A stretch of DNA of 25,470 nt. Origin: CAMBDR01 sp046597185. GTDB taxonomy: Bacteria; Pseudomonadota; Gammaproteobacteria; Burkholderiales; Burkholderiaceae_D. The DNA is taken from the NCBI GenBank assembly GCA_046597185.1, contig JBKJLF010000232.1:1-25470 (forward strand). Direction: 5' to 3'. Positions 1-8,105 of the stretch are shown in pieces (the first letter of the stretch is position 1; the number at the start of each line of letters is the position of its first letter). Made by a program: the position numbers and the translations under genes. Below the pieces are notes generated by a model. The model had not been told where the DNA came from and did no database searches. It saw only the letters and a program-made list of their open reading frames with translations.

Positions 1-50
1 GTCCCCCTGCCCCTTTTTGCCGACCTTTTTCAACCTTTTATCAACCTTTT

Positions 51-1889
51 TTGCACCCAATGAGCACACTACAACGCCTATTTACTTACGCCCAGCAATA
101 CCGCAGCACCGCCATCATCGCCAGCCTGTATTCGATTTTAAATAAATTCTTCGATGTCTTGCCCGAGGTGTTAATCGGCATGGCGGTCGATGTGGTTGCC
201 AATAAAAAGGATTCTTTCCTGGCCAAATTTGGCGTCACTGATACCATGCAACAACTGACGCTACTGGGCATTTTAACGGTCTTGATCTGGCTGGGTGAAT
301 CGCTGTTTGAGTTTTTATACCAAACCAAGTGGCGCAATCTGGCGCAGTCGCTACAACACGATTTGCGCCTGGATGCCTACCGCCATATTCAAAAACTGCC
401 GCTGGCCTATTTCGAAAACAAGAGCACGGGCAAGCTGATGTCGATTTTAAATGATGACATCAACCAGATGGAGCGTTTTTTGAATGGTGGCATCAATAGC
501 ATTTTGCAGGTGCTGTCGTCGTCCATCATCATCGGCGCGGTGTTTTTTATGCTGGCCCCGAAACTGGCGATTATTTCTTTGTTGCCGGTGCCGATTATTT
601 TGTACGGCACCTTCTGGTTTCAGCGCCAACTGGCCCCACGTTATGCCGAAGTACGCGAAGCGGCGGGCATTATCAACGGCCGCCTGAATAATCATTTGCT
701 GGGTATTGCCACCATTAAGGCGTTTACGGCTGAAGCGTTTGAAGCGGAACGCATTGAGCGCGCCAGCAATGACTACCGCCAAAGCAATGCGCGCGCCATC
801 AGGCTCTCGGCAGCGATTACGCCCGTGATCCGCATGGCGATTTTGGCCGGGTTTGTGGCCACGCTGGTGTATGGCGGCAAAATGGCTTTGTCGGGCGAAA
901 TCGGGATTGGCAGTTATTCGGTGCTGGTGTACCTGACCCAGCGCCTGCTGTGGCCATTTACCGGGCTGGCGGATATCGCTGATTTGTATCAACGCTCGAT
1001 GGCCTCGATTGAACGGGTGCTGGCGCTCTTGAACAGCCCGATTACGATTGCTTACGAAGGTGAACCTATCGCCAAAGCGCGCGGCGCACTGGAATTTCAG
1101 GGCATTGAATTTGCCTACGGCGAGACTGACCCGGCGGCGGGCAAAGGCACGGCTGGCGGCGGTGGCGGTGGCGCATTGAGCATTGTGCGCAATATCAGTT
1201 TTAGCGTAGAAGCTGGCCATAGCATTGCGCTGGTGGGTAGCACCGGTTCGGGCAAGAGCACGCTGATCAAACTGTTGCTGCGCTTTTACACACCCAACAG
1301 CGGCAGCATTTTGCTGGACGGGCGCGATATTCAGGGTTTGAACCTGTCCGACTTGCGCCGCCAAATTGGTTACGTTAGCCAGGATGTGTTTTTAACCGAT
1401 GGCAGCGTGTTTGAAAATATCGCCTATGCTTTACCGCAAACCAGCGTGGCCGAAGTGGAAGCCGCAGCCCGCGCCGCCGAAGCGCACGACTTCATCATGC
1501 AATTGCCGCAAGCCTACCATACCCAAATTGGTGAACGTGGGCAAAAGCTCTCGGGTGGGCAGAGGCAGCGGCTGGCACTGGCAAGGGCAATTTTAAAAGA
1601 TCCGGCGATTTTATTACTCGACGAAGCCACCAGCGCGGTCGATAATGAAACCGAAGCGGCAATCCAACGCTCGTTGGAAAAAATAGCCCAAGGCCGCACC
1701 ACGATTATGGTGGCACATCGGCTGTCAACGGTGCGCAATGCCGATGCCATTTACGTGATTGAGCAAGGCGAAATCAAAGAGAACGGCACGCATGAACAAT
1801 TATTGGCGGCCAATGGCGTGTATGCTGCGTTATGGCGCTTGCAAACTGGTGAAAAAAGCGGCGAAAAAAACATCGAAAAAAATCCGTAA
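51..1889 (+). CDS. ABC exporter half-transporter (membrane domain fused to ATPase)
   Basis: Type IV/MsbA-like ABC exporter in the inner membrane: an N-terminal six-helix membrane domain (about residues 15-320) fused to a nucleotide-binding domain (about 345-600). Visible ATPase motifs are Walker A GSTGSGKST (from residue 396), signature LSGGQ (500), Walker B ILLLDE (Asp524, catalytic Glu525) and the switch His556, so it should be active as a homodimer or with a partner half. The substrate cannot be read from sequence. A Gly-rich stretch (about 365-375) sits just inside the ATPase domain and is unusual. The first codon used is TTG at 51; ATG at 60 (MSTLQRLF) is an equally good start. The frame stays open to the window edge and no clear ribosome site is seen, so the N-terminus is uncertain. 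The C-terminal tail is Lys/Glu-rich. Confidence 0.9.
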   Translation: MHPMSTLQRLFTYAQQYRSTAIIASLYSILNKFFDVLPEVLIGMAVDVVANKKDSFLAKFGVTDTMQQLTLLGILTVLIWLGESLFEFLYQTKWRNLAQSLQHDLRLDAYRHIQKLPLAYFENKSTGKLMSILNDDINQMERFLNGGINSILQVLSSSIIIGAVFFMLAPKLAIISLLPVPIILYGTFWFQRQLAPRYAEVREAAGIINGRLNNHLLGIATIKAFTAEAFEAERIERASNDYRQSNARAIRLSAAITPVIRMAILAGFVATLVYGGKMALSGEIGIGSYSVLVYLTQRLLWPFTGLADIADLYQRSMASIERVLALLNSPITIAYEGEPIAKARGALEFQGIEFAYGETDPAAGKGTAGGGGGGALSIVRNISFSVEAGHSIALVGSTGSGKSTLIKLLLRFYTPNSGSILLDGRDIQGLNLSDLRRQIGYVSQDVFLTDGSVFENIAYALPQTSVAEVEAAARAAEAHDFIMQLPQAYHTQIGERGQKLSGGQRQRLALARAILKDPAILLLDEATSAVDNETEAAIQRSLEKIAQGRTTIMVAHRLSTVRNADAIYVIEQGEIKENGTHEQLLAANGVYAALWRLQTGEKSGEKNIEKNP

Positions 1890-1892
1890 AAA

Positions 1893-1925
1893 AACAGGTG
1901 AATAACAGGTGAATAACAGGTAAAC
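1893..1925. repeat. 11-bp tandem repeat after ABC exporter gene
   Basis: Two exact copies of AACAGGTGAAT (1893-1903 and 1904-1914) followed by a degenerate third (AACAGGTAAAC, 1915-1925). It begins just after the TAA of the upstream gene and ends immediately before the ATG of the KAP remnant. It looks like local slippage duplication; no function is evident. Confidence 0.8.
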
Positions 1926-1926
1926 C

Positions 1927-2282
1927 ATGATGACGCAAAACACAATCGACCCGGATTGCCCCTAAAACAATGACGACGACTCATTCGGCCGCTTGCCGTT
2001 TGCGCGCCAATTGGCCGATTATCTGGTCTTGCAAACCGGCCAGGAAAGTATGGTACTGGGGCTGGAAGGCGAATGGGGTAGCGGCAAATCGTGGGTGATT
2101 GAGCGGGTCAAGCGCCTCTTGTCCGAACCTGTCGATGGTGAAACGGCAGTGGTCGTCATTAATTTCAACCCGTGGTTGATGTGGTGATAATTGACAATCC
2201 GGAAAGCGCGGCCAAAATCAATCAGGTTCGCAAAAATGCGGCACAAACCCTGCGCCAGCAACGAAAGGCGGGGATACGCTAG
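1927..2282 (+). pseudogene. KAP-family P-loop NTPase remnant
   Basis: Broken gene. From ATG 1927 the frame reads twelve codons and hits TAA (1963-1965), then continues in the same frame from 1966 as FGRLPFARQLADYL...GLEGEWGSGKSWVIERVKRLL...VVVINFNPW and stops at TGA 2185. FARQLA, EGEWGSGKS (Walker A) and FNPW are the start of a KAP NTPase domain, a family of membrane-associated ATPases often found in phage-defence or plasmid loci. The rest of the roughly 500-700-residue protein is missing. In another frame, 2181-2282 encodes an open Lys/Arg/Gln-rich tail (IIDNPESAAKINQVRK...) that may be the 3' end of this gene or of a neighbour, implying a large internal deletion. The family call is from recalled motifs and is fairly firm for the N-terminal part; the tail assignment is a guess. 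Confidence 0.65.
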
Positions 2283-2389
2283 CAAGCCAAATTCAGAATT
2301 TCACTGCACCAAATCGTACTTGGGTTTACAATGTCGCGCTTAGCCCGGTTATTTACATTGCACTGCCGCACCATTAACTGATTGAAACC

Positions 2390-4228
2390 ATGAGCACCGA
2401 TTCTGCACCTGTAAGCACCACCACCTCGGCAACCCCGTCTGCACCTGCGGCCGCACCTGCAGCCGCACCCAAAAGCAGTTTAAAAACTTTGCTGGGTCTG
2501 GCACCGTTTTTGCGCCCTTACCGCCGCCAATTCTTTTTCGCCAGCATCGCCCTGGTGATCGCCGCTTGCGCCACCCTGACCGTGCCCTACGCGTTCAAGC
2601 AAATGATCGACCTTGGCTTTGGCAATGCTAGCTCCAACGGGATTGAACATGTCGATGCGGCTTTTTTGGCGCTGTTTGGGGTCGCTACCGTGTTGGCCTT
2701 TGCCACCGCAGCCCGCTTTTACATGGTGTCGTGGCTAGGCGAACGCATTACGTCAGATATTCGCAGTGCAGTCTATGGCCATGTGGTTTTACAAAGCCCG
2801 GAATTTTTTGAAACCACCCAAAGCGGTGAAGTGCTGTCCCGCTTAACCACCGATACCACGCTGATTCAAACCGTGGTTGGCACCAGTGTTTCGATGATGT
2901 TGCGCAATATGCTATTATTTCTCGGTAGCTTGGTGATGTTGTTTTTTACCGACGCCAAATTATCGGCCACCATCATTGTCTTGCTCTGCGCAGGGGTCTT
3001 GCCGATTGTGTTTTTTGGCCGCCGCGTGCGCAAGCTTTCACGTGAATCGCAAGACCGCATCGCCGATTCTTCGGCCCTGGCAGGTGAAATTTTAAACGCC
3101 ATGCCCACCGTGCAAGCGTTTACCCATGAACACCAGGAAGCCGGGCGTTTTAATCTGTCGGTGCAAGAAGCCTTTCGCACCGCCATGCGGCGCATCCGTT
3201 CGCGCTCTTTATTGACCATGTTTGCCATTTTGCTGGTATTTGGTGCGATTGTGTTCGTGCTCTGGCTGGGCGCACATGAAGTGTTGCAAGGCAAAATCAG
3301 TGGTGGCCAACTGGGTCAATTTATTTTATATGCATCGATTGTGGCTGGCTCCCTGGGCGCACTCTCGGAAGTGGCAGGCGATGTGCAACGCGCTGCGGGT
3401 GCCGCCGAGCGTTTGCTGGAATTACTCCACGTCAAATCAAAGATTCAGGCACCCGCCAATCCGCTGCCCTTGCCAAAGCGCGCCGCCAATGGGGCGCAAC
3501 TCCATTTGCAAGATATTCAATTTCATTACCCGTCGCGCCCGAATCAGGCAGCCTTAGACAATATCACCCTCGACATCAAGGCTGGCGAAACGGTGGCGCT
3601 GGTGGGTTCGTCCGGTGCCGGCAAAACCACCTTGTTCCAAATGATTTTGCGCTTTTATGACCCCCAAGCAGGGACCATTTTGTTGGATGGCGTCGATATC
3701 AAACAACTCAGCTTGCATGACTTGCGCGGCGCGATTGGGATTGTGCCGCAAGACACCGTGATTTTTTCCGCCAACGCGCTGGAAAATATTCGCTATGGCA
3801 AAAGCGATGCCAGCGATGCCGAAGTGATGGCCGCCGCCAAATTGGCCGCTGCGCACGAATTTATTGAACGCCTGCCCGAGGGTTACCAATCTTTTCTGGG
3901 AGAACGCGGGGTGCGCCTCTCGGGCGGACAGCGTCAACGCATCGCCATTGCGCGCGCACTGCTGAAAAACCCGCCATTATTATTGCTCGATGAAGCCACC
4001 AGTGCACTTGATGCCGAATCAGAACGCCTGGTGCAAGGCGCACTGGAAGCGGCCATGGTGGGGCGTACCACCCTGATCATTGCCCACCGTCTGGCTACCG
4101 TCAAAAGGGCGGATCGCATTATCGTACTGGAACACGGGCAAATTGTGGAAGTTGGTAACCACGCGCAATTGGTGGCGTTGGGTGGCGTGTATGCCAAACT
4201 GGCCGCGCTACAATTTCACGCGGTATAG
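2390..4228 (+). CDS. MsbA-related ABC transporter, fused permease/ATPase
   Basis: Inner-membrane ABC exporter half resembling the proteobacterial 'MsbA-related' family (TIGR02204 type): an Ala/Pro-rich cytoplasmic leader (1-30), a six-helix membrane domain (about 35-330) and an ATPase domain (about 370-605). Walker A GSSGAGKTT starts at residue 406, LSGGQRQR at 510, Walker B LLLLDE has Asp534 and catalytic Glu535, and His566 is the switch histidine. All catalytic residues are intact. Export of a lipid or hydrophobic compound is the family expectation; the substrate is unknown. The start ATG 2390 lacks a strong Shine-Dalgarno, and a TACAAT -10-like element lies at 2327-2332. It has the same length as the upstream exporter but a clearly different sequence. 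The stop lies in a 13-bp tandem repeat (4221-4246). Confidence 0.9.
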   Translation: MSTDSAPVSTTTSATPSAPAAAPAAAPKSSLKTLLGLAPFLRPYRRQFFFASIALVIAACATLTVPYAFKQMIDLGFGNASSNGIEHVDAAFLALFGVATVLAFATAARFYMVSWLGERITSDIRSAVYGHVVLQSPEFFETTQSGEVLSRLTTDTTLIQTVVGTSVSMMLRNMLLFLGSLVMLFFTDAKLSATIIVLLCAGVLPIVFFGRRVRKLSRESQDRIADSSALAGEILNAMPTVQAFTHEHQEAGRFNLSVQEAFRTAMRRIRSRSLLTMFAILLVFGAIVFVLWLGAHEVLQGKISGGQLGQFILYASIVAGSLGALSEVAGDVQRAAGAAERLLELLHVKSKIQAPANPLPLPKRAANGAQLHLQDIQFHYPSRPNQAALDNITLDIKAGETVALVGSSGAGKTTLFQMILRFYDPQAGTILLDGVDIKQLSLHDLRGAIGIVPQDTVIFSANALENIRYGKSDASDAEVMAAAKLAAAHEFIERLPEGYQSFLGERGVRLSGGQRQRIAIARALLKNPPLLLLDEATSALDAESERLVQGALEAAMVGRTTLIIAHRLATVKRADRIIVLEHGQIVEVGNHAQLVALGGVYAKLAALQFHAV

Positions 4229-4246
4229 CTCATCGGTATAGCTTAG
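4221..4246. repeat. 13-bp tandem duplication over the exporter stop codon
   Basis: CGGTATAGCTCAT (4221-4233) is followed directly by CGGTATAGCTTAG (4234-4246). The first copy holds the TAG stop of the ABC transporter and the second sits in the 23-bp gap before the convergent pentapeptide gene. No intrinsic terminator is seen in this convergent junction. Confidence 0.7.
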
Positions 4247-4251
4247 TGGCT

Positions 4252-5634
4252 TTATTGCCGCGCAAACAGGGCAAGCCATGCTTGAGGCTGCTGCTGCTGC
4301 ACTTGCTGCGGCTGAGCTTGCATGCGCGTCCACACTTGCCAACACAGCTTGGCCCAGCTTGCAGCGGGCCATTGTTCTGGCGGCGGCAGCGCAATCTGTA
4401 AGTGAAACACGGCTTCTGGAATAGCGGCAGAATCACTTGCAGATTCGGCTTGGGGTTCGGCTTTGGATTGCACTTGCGCCACACTGATTTGCTGCAACAC
4501 AAGCTGCATGTCGTGCAAAACAGTCAATCCGGCTTGCAATTGCTGCATGCCACGCGCAATAAACACAATCCCGCCCGGCAAAACTTGAAACCAGCGTGCA
4601 AAATCCCCTTGGCGCAATACCTCGGGTGCCGATGGCCAACGCCCACCGGGTACATCTGGCCAAATAATATAGTCACAATCGACTTCAGTCAGACAAGTGG
4701 CCGCACTCAAACTGGCGTCCGACAAATCAGCAGCACTCAAGCGCGCATGGCTTAAATTCGTCCCATTCAGGCGCGCGCCACGCAAATCAAAGCCGGATAA
4801 ATCCAGCCAGGATAAATCCAGTTCCGATAAATCTTGCCCGGCAAAATTCGGATCACGACGACTGCCCTGACACAGCAAAGCCATTAATTGCGGATTGCGC
4901 AAGCGGCTATCACTAACCCATACCGGGCCGTGCCAATTGGCCCCGCGCCAGCCACACAGTGCCAAATCGGCTGCATGAAAATTCACCATGCCGATCCGGG
5001 CACCGGAAAAATCAGCCCCGCGCAAATTGCAGCCCCGAAAGCGCGTGCCCAAATTACATAAATTGCGCTCAATATAATGCCAACCCCAATGCGCCGCGCG
5101 CTCACAACTCGCCGCCACCCAATCCGCCCACCAGCTTGGGGCCAGGCCAAGTTGGGCACGGTGAAACAATGCGCCTTGCAAATTGGCCCCTGAAAAATCA
5201 ACGCCGCGTAAATCGGTATCGCTAAAATCAGCGCCCAGTAAATCTTGTTCGGTAAAGTGTTGACCGCGCAAATCCTGGCCGCGAAACGAGCGCGTAAGCT
5301 GCGTGCCGGGAGATTCAGGCGTGGCTGTGGTGGCTGGCACGGTTGTATTATCAACCGGGGCTTGGCTTGGTTGACCCTGGCTAGCTTGGGCCTGGGTGTG
5401 TTGAGCCTGGGCTAGCCAAGCGTTCAAATATTGATGATCACCGCCAGGTGGCCCGCTGCGCGCGCTACGCAACTGCGCCTGCAAGCGCCGGGCATCAGCG
5501 GTTTCAAGCTGAAACAATAATGCCCCGCCCTGTTTCCGAATCGCCACCACGCGCAAACCCGCATGCTGCAGCGCATGAACCAAAGCAGCTAATTCAATCT
5601 GGGTTTGAGCGATAAATTCGATACGTTTGAGCAT
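4252..5634 (-). CDS. Pentapeptide-repeat protein, coupled to DUF342 protein
   Basis: Cytoplasmic protein of 460 residues without signal peptide or membrane segment. Residues 117-163, 199-225 and 263-312 are made of A(D/N)LxG/DLSxx pentapeptide repeats (for example DLRGVDFSGANLQGALF), which fold as a right-handed quadrilateral beta-helix. The N-terminal 60 residues form a separate small domain, followed by a Gln/Ala/Thr/Pro linker (about 75-115). After the repeats comes a QGDFARWFQVLPGGIVFIARG segment (342-362) and a Gln-rich C-terminal tail. The ATG shares one base with the stop of the upstream DUF342 gene (TAATG), so it is probably translated by re-initiation and works with that protein. Its molecular role is not known; pentapeptide folds act as scaffolds or DNA mimics in other families. 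Confidence 0.85.
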   Translation of the reverse strand: MLKRIEFIAQTQIELAALVHALQHAGLRVVAIRKQGGALLFQLETADARRLQAQLRSARSGPPGGDHQYLNAWLAQAQHTQAQASQGQPSQAPVDNTTVPATTATPESPGTQLTRSFRGQDLRGQHFTEQDLLGADFSDTDLRGVDFSGANLQGALFHRAQLGLAPSWWADWVAASCERAAHWGWHYIERNLCNLGTRFRGCNLRGADFSGARIGMVNFHAADLALCGWRGANWHGPVWVSDSRLRNPQLMALLCQGSRRDPNFAGQDLSELDLSWLDLSGFDLRGARLNGTNLSHARLSAADLSDASLSAATCLTEVDCDYIIWPDVPGGRWPSAPEVLRQGDFARWFQVLPGGIVFIARGMQQLQAGLTVLHDMQLVLQQISVAQVQSKAEPQAESASDSAAIPEAVFHLQIALPPPEQWPAASWAKLCWQVWTRMQAQPQQVQQQQPQAWLALFARQ

Positions 5635-7406
5635 TAACCAAATCGACTCAGGGTTGAAAGACCAGGAGAAGTCGGCGTTTCCGGTTCATCTTTTTTCTTG
5701 TCGGAAGAAATGGGATCAAGCCCGGTCACCACATTCCCGTCTTTCCAACCAATAATGGTGGCGGACATATCATCTTTGATTTGCAAAACATGGTTACCCA
5801 TGCGCACTTCGGTGCCGTAGTACACCATCTTGCCCACTTCCACCCGCGCATCTTCATCCAGCGCCAGTTTGGCTTTGATTTCCTCTAACTCGATCATGCC
5901 GCGTCCGATATCAGAAACCAATTGCGCCCGCGTTACATCCACTTTTTGCGCCAAACCACCTTCACCTTTTTTCGGGTTGACCTTGAAAAAGGCCAATAAT
6001 TTTTGCACCTGATCCAATTCCTGGTGCTTGCTTTTTAAAACATTTTCTTTGGCCGCGATATCATCATCGGCATACGGGTCGTGCCCTAATTGAATCAGGG
6101 TTTTAATCCCCGCCGACGAGCCCAGGGTCAAAACCTTAATCAAATGCTTGGCGTGGCTGACGCCACCGACAATCGAGCTGACCTTATTACCCTCTTTACC
6201 AACCACGATGTCATTTAAGGCCGTCAACTCACATTGCCGCACACTGCGCTCAACAAAAATCGAATCGCCCGCTTCGATATGGGCATTTTCAATAAACATG
6301 GCCTGACATGAACCATTGCATTTGACCCGTGCGGTATCCTTTGGCAAGCCATGCGCACCGGGGCGGGCGTCACCATGTCCCACGATACCCCCATCCACTG
6401 ACACATTACCGCCAGAAATAATTTCAGCTGCTTCCAGCGTACCGCGAATGATCACATCACCACTGACTTTGATGCGCATACCCGCAATCACATCGCCATT
6501 CACATGCACGGTGCCGTCAAATTCAATATTGCCAACGCTCAAATCAACTTTTTCCACATCAATGACCGGGTTCACTTTTACCCCGTGACCAATCCGGGTC
6601 GGTTGCCCGGCAATGGTGGCAACCAATAAATTCGCATCATTGGGGTGGGGTGCGGCACCGGGGTATTCGGTGGCAAAGGCTAGTTCTGGCAAGGTTGGGG
6701 CAAATGCCACATCACCTTTGATATTAATCCCATTGCTCCCCTGGATGGCGGGAAAACGCCGCATCAAACGGTCGCCCGGCCCCACGATCAGCAAATGGCT
6801 TAAGTCGCGAAACTTGACCACCGCTGTTTCATCGATATGGGATAATTCGTGTTGTTTTTCTTCCAACAGGCTTTCAAAACGGGTTTCCACCCCTTCTTTG
6901 ACCTCATCACCACGCGCAATCAAGCGATGTTCGCAACGGCCGGCGGCAAGGGCGGAATCGATCTCGCCATGCAAGATGCCATGACTGATTTTAAACTGAA
7001 TTAATAAATCATTGATACTGACCCGTGTTGCAGGCTTACCACCCTGGGCCGGGACAATGGTGAGGTGGGCAGCCATCCAATCGTCATCAATCGTCAATTC
7101 GATTTCGGCATCGCGGCGCTTGCCGATGAGCCAGGTAAGGACTTCTTTGGTGCTGCGGGTGGCGGCCAAAAAGGCATTCATTTGGCCGTCAAGGATTTGC
7201 AAATGCCCGTAACCGGAATCTTCCAGCACCTGCTTGAAGATGACGTGATTGGGTGGCGCATGACCATCAGGGTCAAAATTAACGTGTAAATCGCCAGTTT
7301 CGTCATTCATGACAAACCATAGCGACGGCTTATTTTCCTCCATACCAACCTCAACTCTTGTCGTTTTTATCTGCATCCGGCCAAACCAGACATTCGGATT
7401 AAACAT
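5634..7406 (-). CDS. DUF342 / FapA-family polymer-forming protein
   Basis: 590-residue cytoplasmic protein of the FapA (DUF342) family. The N-terminal part (about 25-205) carries the family's regulatory region. Residues 205-345 include LIVGPGDRLMRRFPAIQG and the repeated strands GNIEFDGTVHVNGDVIAGMRIKVSGDVIIRGTLEAA, a right-handed beta-helix (given here only as the 295-327 region). A predicted coiled coil (about 450-520) and a small C-terminal strand domain follow. Some family members bind motility or chemotaxis machinery, and others are polymer-forming scaffolds; no flagellar gene is nearby. Start choice is open: ATG 7406 gives the longest form, but ATG 7343 (MEENKPSLWF) has a GAGG five bases upstream and is the better-supported start. 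A CTGACT-N16-TATGAT promoter lies just upstream. The stop overlaps the next gene's start. Confidence 0.85.
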   Translation of the reverse strand: MFNPNVWFGRMQIKTTRVEVGMEENKPSLWFVMNDETGDLHVNFDPDGHAPPNHVIFKQVLEDSGYGHLQILDGQMNAFLAATRSTKEVLTWLIGKRRDAEIELTIDDDWMAAHLTIVPAQGGKPATRVSINDLLIQFKISHGILHGEIDSALAAGRCEHRLIARGDEVKEGVETRFESLLEEKQHELSHIDETAVVKFRDLSHLLIVGPGDRLMRRFPAIQGSNGINIKGDVAFAPTLPELAFATEYPGAAPHPNDANLLVATIAGQPTRIGHGVKVNPVIDVEKVDLSVGNIEFDGTVHVNGDVIAGMRIKVSGDVIIRGTLEAAEIISGGNVSVDGGIVGHGDARPGAHGLPKDTARVKCNGSCQAMFIENAHIEAGDSIFVERSVRQCELTALNDIVVGKEGNKVSSIVGGVSHAKHLIKVLTLGSSAGIKTLIQLGHDPYADDDIAAKENVLKSKHQELDQVQKLLAFFKVNPKKGEGGLAQKVDVTRAQLVSDIGRGMIELEEIKAKLALDEDARVEVGKMVYYGTEVRMGNHVLQIKDDMSATIIGWKDGNVVTGLDPISSDKKKDEPETPTSPGLSTLSRFG

Positions 7407-7428
7407 CTGTCGCCAGCGATTTTAGCTA

Positions 7429-7456
7429 ATCATAAACGAAAAACGGCAAGAGTCAG
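7429..7456 (-). promoter_or_regulatory. Sigma-70-like promoter for the DUF342 gene
   Basis: On the minus strand, CTGACT (7456-7451) and TATGAT (7434-7429) are separated by 16 bp, and predicted transcription would start about 15-20 nt before ATG 7406. If real, the DUF342-pentapeptide pair can be transcribed independently of the small secreted-protein gene upstream. Confidence 0.4.
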
Positions 7457-7528
7457 GAAACTAAATACATCAAAAGCAAGATCAATACAACAAAAACACA
7501 CGCGATTCGCAAAAAAACCATAAACCCA

Positions 7529-7840
7529 CTATTTTTTAGGCTCGTCACGATACAAATCTTGCCCGGCCTGATTAATTTGCCGTCGCAAATCACGGCGTTC
7601 TTCCGGTGTCAAACGGTTGGGGCGGCGACCGTCAACCTGCGCTTCACGCACAGCCTGACGCGCTTCCCGCTTTTCTTCGCGCTCGGCTTGTTTTGCCGCT
7701 TGGCGCGCAGCCCGAAGTTCGGGGTTATGTTCATGAGGGCCAGAACCCGGCCCCGCCCAAGCCGCACCCGGCAAGCACAGCCATGCGGACAGCGCCAACG
7801 CCAACATCCCCAATTTATTAACAGACCACTTGCTATTCAT
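7529..7840 (-). CDS. Small secreted basic/acidic protein of unknown function
   Basis: 103 residues with a clear Sec signal peptide (hydrophobic 11-24, cleavage likely after AAWA at residue 29). The mature part is about 74 residues, highly charged and mostly helical: Arg, Ala, Glu and Gln runs (ARQAAKQAEREEKREARQAVREAQ) followed by RRPNRLTPEERRDLRRQINQAGQDLY. The LTPEERRDLRRQI segment resembles short periplasmic proteins common in betaproteobacteria that carry a 'LTPEER..LR.QI' helix. The start is supported by a GAGAG motif in the preceding bases. Function is unknown; a periplasmic location is expected. Confidence 0.75.
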   Translation of the reverse strand: MNSKWSVNKLGMLALALSAWLCLPGAAWAGPGSGPHEHNPELRAARQAAKQAEREEKREARQAVREAQVDGRRPNRLTPEERRDLRRQINQAGQDLYRDEPKK

Positions 7841-7899
7841 GATTACTTTCTCTCGCAGTGCACAAGCTTCCCCCCAACCTACCGATCCGAATTTGCCAA

Positions 7900-7908
7900 A
7901 TCATAACA
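7900..7908 (-). promoter_or_regulatory. Extended -10 element upstream of the small secreted-protein gene
   Basis: On the minus strand the sequence TGTTATGAT gives an extended -10 (TGn plus TATGAT) about 60 bp before ATG 7840. No good -35 accompanies it, which is tolerated for extended -10 promoters. Confidence 0.3.
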
Positions 7909-7983
7909 AGATACACCAGATTCAATTCGAGTTTTGTTCAATTGGAGTGTATGATGCTTTATCCGATCAGGGAAGACCATGCG

Positions 7984-8003
7984 GGTAAAGTTTGTAACAT
8001 AAT
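7984..8003 (+). promoter_or_regulatory. Possible OmpR-type binding site upstream of ompR
   Basis: GTAAAGTTTGTAACATAATG resembles the GTTACA/TGAAACAT half-sites recognised by enterobacterial OmpR. It lies directly upstream of a TTGATT (8025-8030)-N17-TCTATA (8048-8053) promoter-like pair, a position suited to autoregulation. The match is by eye to a loose consensus. Confidence 0.25.
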
Positions 8004-8105
8004 GTAATGTCCGGCCTTTTTATGTTGATTATGCTCATTACATATTCTCTATACGGCCTAAAAGCGCTACCATATCACAATCACAACCACTTACTCAAAC
8101 CATCC

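Noticed and set aside
30..50. Direct repeat TCAACCTTTT (30-39 and 41-50) before the first exporter as a regulatory site
   Set aside because: Two adjacent 10-mers in a pyrimidine-rich stretch at the window edge; upstream context is missing, so nothing can be concluded.
447..1364. Long antisense open frame (305 codons) opposite the first ABC exporter
   Set aside because: It is composed of Arg/His/Gln/Ala-rich shadow sequence, has no recognisable domain, and lies fully opposite a gene with complete motifs.
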